A stretch of DNA of 64,000 nt from contig CP136067.1 in NCBI GenBank assembly GCA_032622095.1, positions 98,322,707-98,386,706 on the forward strand, in the 5' to 3' direction. The notes beneath the pieces are model-generated. The model saw only the letters and a list, made by a program, of their open reading frames with translations. It was not told where the DNA came from and ran no database searches. Shown piece by piece: positions 41,101 to 47,100 of the stretch; the stretch's first letter is position 1, and each line of letters starts with the position of its first letter. Both the position numbers and the translations under genes were made by a program. Source of the DNA: Siphonodentalium dalli. Its lineage: Eukaryota > Mollusca > Scaphopoda > Gadilida > Siphonodentaliidae.

Positions 41101-44100
41101 AAAAAGCATTTGGCTGCAATATAGTGCTATCCCTCAGACGTGCTCACAGCAGGCCACTCTTTAAGGTAAAAAATTATTTAAGTGGATGGAAAATTCTAAT
41201 CATAACTATTGTCATTAATAATTACAAAAAATCTAAAATTTAACAAATTATGGGGATCACATTGCCGACAATTAATCAAGGAATGGGTAATACATTTTCC
41301 AGTTGTGTTCGGCCTCTCGTTATTCCACTTTATTTCCAGTACAGTCAAACTTCGTTAAGTCGAACGTCGGTAACTCGAATACCCCACTTAAGTCGCAGCC
41401 ATCGCCTGGTCCCGGCTGAGCTTAGGTGCAAAGCCATTAGAATAATTACGGTTAAGTCGAAATACCGTTTAAGTCGAAACGAAATTTAGTCCCACCAGCC
41501 AGATTATAACACTAATTACTATGGTTAAGTCGAAGCGCCGTCGGCGACGCATCGCCATGTGATTATAACTCAGTGTGCTTTTATTCAATAGGCTAAAAAG
41601 CTGTGAAGTTTCCTGGAGTCTTTATATATCCTAATGCATTGTTTATTTAACATATTAACGAGGTGTGTGGGTCAATTCCCCTGTGAGGATTAGTAGTGTT
41701 GACAGGCGAAATGAAAATCATATTTAAACGGCCCGATACAGAGAATACTTTCATTCAGTCATGTCTTCCCAAAACGAAAACAGTGTTCCAAACGAAGAAA
41801 TGCGCCATCCATCTGACGACGGAAAGAAAAAAATGGACGTTAAAAGCACAGAAGAACAGCTTCTTGCAGCGACTTCAGCGAAGGAACAAAGAGGAAACTT
41901 GAGACGCACAGCATTGAGATGAAATACGAAGCCCTAATTCTCGTCGAAAGCCGTCAGAAATCAAAATCGCTAAAATGTTTAAAGTCGCAGCCAGTACTTT
42001 GTCAACGTGGATCAAGAAAAAAGACATAAAAGAGGGCTACGTAAAATTCGGACCCAAACAACATCGAATGCGAACTGAAGCCTATGAGGACGTTGAAGAA
42101 GCAACCCTGAAATGGTTCCATTACGCCCGTGACCAGGGAGTTCCAATCTCCGGCCCCTTTCTACTGGAACAAGCAGAAAAGTTTGCGAAGAAGCTGAATA
42201 AAACAGAGTTCAAAGCATCAACAGGTTGGTTAGACCGATTCCGAGAAAGACATGGCATTTCATGGAAAGCAGTGTGCGGTGAAGCAAAGTCTGTTGACGA
42301 CTCATCCGCTGACATGATAGACTGGCTCGACAGACTAGGCCTTATCCTGAAACAATTCCACCCCGATGATATCTTCAATGCCGACGAAACAGGGATTTTC
42401 TACAGCCTGCTGCCAAACAAGACACTGGAGTTCAAAAATGTTGATTGCCATGGTGGCAAACAGAGCAAGGAGTGACTGACGGCGCTCGTCTGTGCCAACA
42501 TGTCAGGTAAAGAGAAACTCCCTCTCCTTGTCATCGGGAAATCCCAAAAACCCAGATATTTCAAAAATGTGAAGACACTCCCAACAGAATACATTGCCAA
42601 TAAGAAAGCATGGATGACAGGTCAATTCTTCACAGATTGGGTTAAAAAACTTGACAGAAAGATGCAGAAAAGGAAGAGAAAAATCGCCCTCGTAATCGAC
42701 AACTGCAGCACACATCCTAAAATCGATGATTTGAAGTCCACAGAGCTCGTCTTCCTACCACCCAACACAACATCCAAGACCCAACCGATGGACCAGGGTG
42801 TAATAAAGAATTTGAAAGTCCATTACAGGAAGAAAGTTATTCATCGATACATCGAGGCTATTGACAAGAAGGCTGAACTCAATTTGAATGTTCTCGATGC
42901 CATGACACTGATGCAGCAATCGTGGGCCAATATGACGGAGATGACAGTCGCCAACTGCTTTAGGCATTGTAGCTTCGAAACAAAAGACAACAAAGAGACC
43001 ACAGACTCAGACAACGACATTGAAGATGACTTGCCCTTGAGCCAATTAGCGAAACTCGGACTAAACGAGGAGGCAATGAAATCATATGTCAACATTGACG
43101 ATGAAATACCTACATGCGCCCCGACAACAGAAGACGACATCGTGGATGCTATCTTGGCAGAGAAAGAGAACGCGACCGAAGACGAGGTCATGGAGTGCAA
43201 CAAACCCGACCCGACTATTGATGACGCAATGCATAGCTGCGACATTGTGATGCGTTATCTTATGACGCAAGCAAACACGGCCGACAACCTCATGAAAATG
43301 CTGGGAATCAGCGATAAAATAAAGAAAGAATCAACTACCAGATACATGAAGAAACCACAGTCCCTGATCACCAGTCACTTCCAATCCTGATTCCCAATTT
43401 TTGTAAAAACTATTGTAACCACTTCCAGGTCAAATGTAATTTTGTTATTTCTACCGCGAATTTGTTGATGTTTTCTTATCATATTCTGTGTTTTTATTAT
43501 ATTATTCAATAAATAATCTTAACAAATATCATCTCGTCTGTTGTATGTTATCAGCATAGTCACTGCCTATTGATTTAGCGTGGGTATATAGCGTGCACAC
43601 GGTTGAAAACAGTTAATTTCGGATCGATATGAATTCAACTAGTTGGAATTTGTGGTCACCAAATGGTTGAAACGGTTAAGTCGAACACTCGGATAACTCA
43701 AAGTAATCCAGCGGTCCCTTGCGATTCGACTTAACGAAGTTTAACTGTATTGCACATTTATTGAGGTATGGGACCAGTGACTAGCCTAGATGATGACATT
43801 GGAGATATCGTCTCCCTAAATTTTGTCATTTCTCCCCAATTTCTGCTCGGGAGAAGTTACTCTCTCATATTCCAGTTTACATATCTACCTACAGCATATT
43901 TAAACTGTATTTTCTGGTTGTAATGCTGTCCTTGCTGATTGTAATCATTTTATAAATGGGCTATCACATTACACTTATTGGATCATAGAATGGTGATGTT
44001 GGGGTGTAAATTGACCTTGAGCCATTGTGACTTCTCCTTGATAACAGACAATTCTACCCCTATTAATCAAATAGGAAGAAGTGAATTCTCCCAATTTGAA

Positions 44101-47100
44101 ACCTCTACGGACCAGCCTAGAGGTTTTAAATTTGGAGAATTCACTTCTCACATTTGCTGATCATGTTTGGCCTATTTCTTATTTGCACGATTTCACATTT
44201 TATATCAACCCTCACATTTATATCAACCCTGGTGTCGTTCCACAAGATATTGTGATGACCTGTTGTTAATTTGCAGAATCTCACATTAGTCCCCTGCGAA
44301 CCGTTGGAGGTTCGGTTCGATTCGAAACCGCTGTGGTGATTCGGTCCGGTTCGAAACCTTAGACGGGATTCGTTTATATCAAACCTTTTCTTTAGACCCG
44401 GAAAATGGGCAAGTCTTGCATACTAGGAATTGTTTATTGATTATATACAGTAAATTAATTAATTTACACACAACTGTGTGATACTATGATTTTATGTTTT
44501 CATTGTTTACATTGGACATAATTAATTTGATCATTACTCGGGTGGGGTAACTGGGTGATATTTCATTGAAGAGGTCTTTTGGCATAATAACTTTATTCCG
44601 TTCCTGCTAAATGGTCCGGTCAGACGTGTCAAATTCGTGATAATTAATTAGTAAAATTATAACATTTCTGGTGTTCTATTTCAGTCTGTCGTCAAAGTTT
44701 GTTTTATTCTCCATATAATTTTACTAATAGACATAATTATACCTATAACGAACGAGACAACAAGTTATGATTATTGATGAATACATAAATACAGATCGAA
44801 CAAGCTTTTTTGAATTCCGTAAACTGGCTGAAATCAGTATTTCCGGGCAGCACTTCTGTGTCTACAATTGGATTCAACCAATCACAGTGAGGAGAGGGTG
44901 TGGTCATTGTTTATCAGCATAAATGATTGACATGATTATGTTACGGTAATACCTGATGTGCTTTGTCTTGTGACTGTGTGACACTTAATTGCTACAACAC
45001 GACGTCAGCACGCTTTGATCTTTGTCGTGTTATAGATTGACGGTCGATTGCTTTGATGTCTGTTAATAGTTACCGAGTGTCGACATTACAATAATAATAT
45101 GCCATACGGGTACTTAATTTATTTACAAGAGAAAATTCCCCCTACACAGTGCTTATTTGGGACCCTACGTTTGTTACTTTTCCGATAAAAAATCGTAAGT
45201 CACTTGCAAAAACAGAAAAGATCAGAACACAAAATGCGTAGATTTGAAACCAAAGTCGCGGACGAATAAACAGACTACCCATCTCAATATAAAATAATTC
45301 TTTGTTATGTAATTATCTTATAGTGTAGATGGGCAATACTTAAATAACCGTTGATTTTTCTATAATAATGTCCACTAACAGTTCTGATTGTCCACTCGAT
45401 CATGAGTCTACGACAACAAGGTCGGTGTTTGGGTTCGAGGTTCGGTTCGATTCGAAATCGAGACGATGATTCGGTTTCAAGGTTCGGTTCGACCTAAAAT
45501 ATAAGGTTCGCAGGGCCCTATCTCACATTCTATATCAGTCCTGACATCGTTCCACTAGACATCTCAAGGGGCTTGTTATATGAGTCTGGATAACTCGGTT
45601 AGCTGGGACAACTCGGGTTGCGCTGTTAGTGTTACATGAGCTGAGACAACTCAGTTAGCCGGGACAACTCAGTATGCCATGCACAAAGCTAGCTGTCAAA
45701 GTGTCAATCCATCTGTCAACCGCCGCATCACGATGTCAGCACTAATGTCCCAAGTGATGTGGGCGGTCACTAAGAAACTTCACTCATATGACGTGGACAT
45801 TCTATTGGCTGAAGTCATATCAAGTCACAATGAATCGTGTTACTTTCCAGGCTAACCGGGATGACTCGCTGTTACATGAGCCGAGTTTTCCCAGCTAACC
45901 GAGTTTTCCCAGCTGGACGGGTTATCCCGAGTTAGCACGGCACATGTAACAGCACGCCATGTTTTTTGGTGGACAGCACAGGAGACCAGGGCACACAGCA
46001 AACAAGAGTTGTTTTGGCTAGCCGAGTTGTCCCGGCTCATGTAACAAACTCCTACCTAAGATTGTTGTAATGTCATGATGACCTCTTGTTTATTTGCTGA
46101 TCGCGATGCCCCTTGTTTATTTGCAGGATCTAACATTTTATATCAGTCCTGGCGTGGTTCCACAAGATATCTCAAAGATTATCCAAAGTGCTAAGGGAAC
46201 TGTTGTCAAGAAACGGCCGTCGGTGAAGAAAATCAAAGATCATATTGATGAGAATGTGAGTAGACAGGTACCTCATCCCTATGACGCTTATCATGAAAGA
46301 CTGGAACATTCCGTTGGCCATGACATTTCTGCAGACAAAATATGGTATGCCTTGTTTTAGTAATGTCCTGACATGATTATTGACTGCCAGAAAGTTAAAC
46401 GAGTTTATTTTCTGTTATTTTATACCTATTCTGGGAAATCCAAAGTTTATAATAGCATGTCAAACGAGTTTATTTGCTGTTATTTTATAACTTTTCAGGG
46501 AAATCCAAAGTTTATAATAATACCCTGCTAACACTTTCGATGCAGACTACGAGCTATCTCATACTTTTTGCATATAATTGAATGGGCATCAGCAGTGAAT
46601 GTGTCAAATGAGTTCATTTGTTTATTTTCTGTTATTTTATACGTTTTCAGGGTAATCCGAAGTTTATAATAATAGCCTGCCCAAAAGATGTGTGTCTTTG
46701 TCAGGATCTTATACAGCAGAAAATATGTAAGTATGATTTGTGTCCTTCAAAATGACTGGAGCTTCCTGAAAGTTTACGAAAACCCTGTGCCAATGCATTC
46801 CCTTATATATGTGAATTAGGGAGCCTTTCATATATCCATTGAGAGTTTGGATTCAAATATGTTTGAATGGGGTCAGCCATTCAAAAAGGGGGCATGTCAG
46901 GTTGGAACTTTGCAACAGTTGGGAAAGCTTGAGGTATCAGTTGTAAAATTCAAACATGTGCAAAGGAATTTTACGAACTTTGGAATGTGTTTGCTTCAGT
47001 TGAGAGGAGACAGGCTATGGACTGTATGGGGTGGGAGGTATCCGGGTCATGCAGTTGAAAATTTCAAGGTGGACACTCCAATGCTCAACGGAGACCCTCT

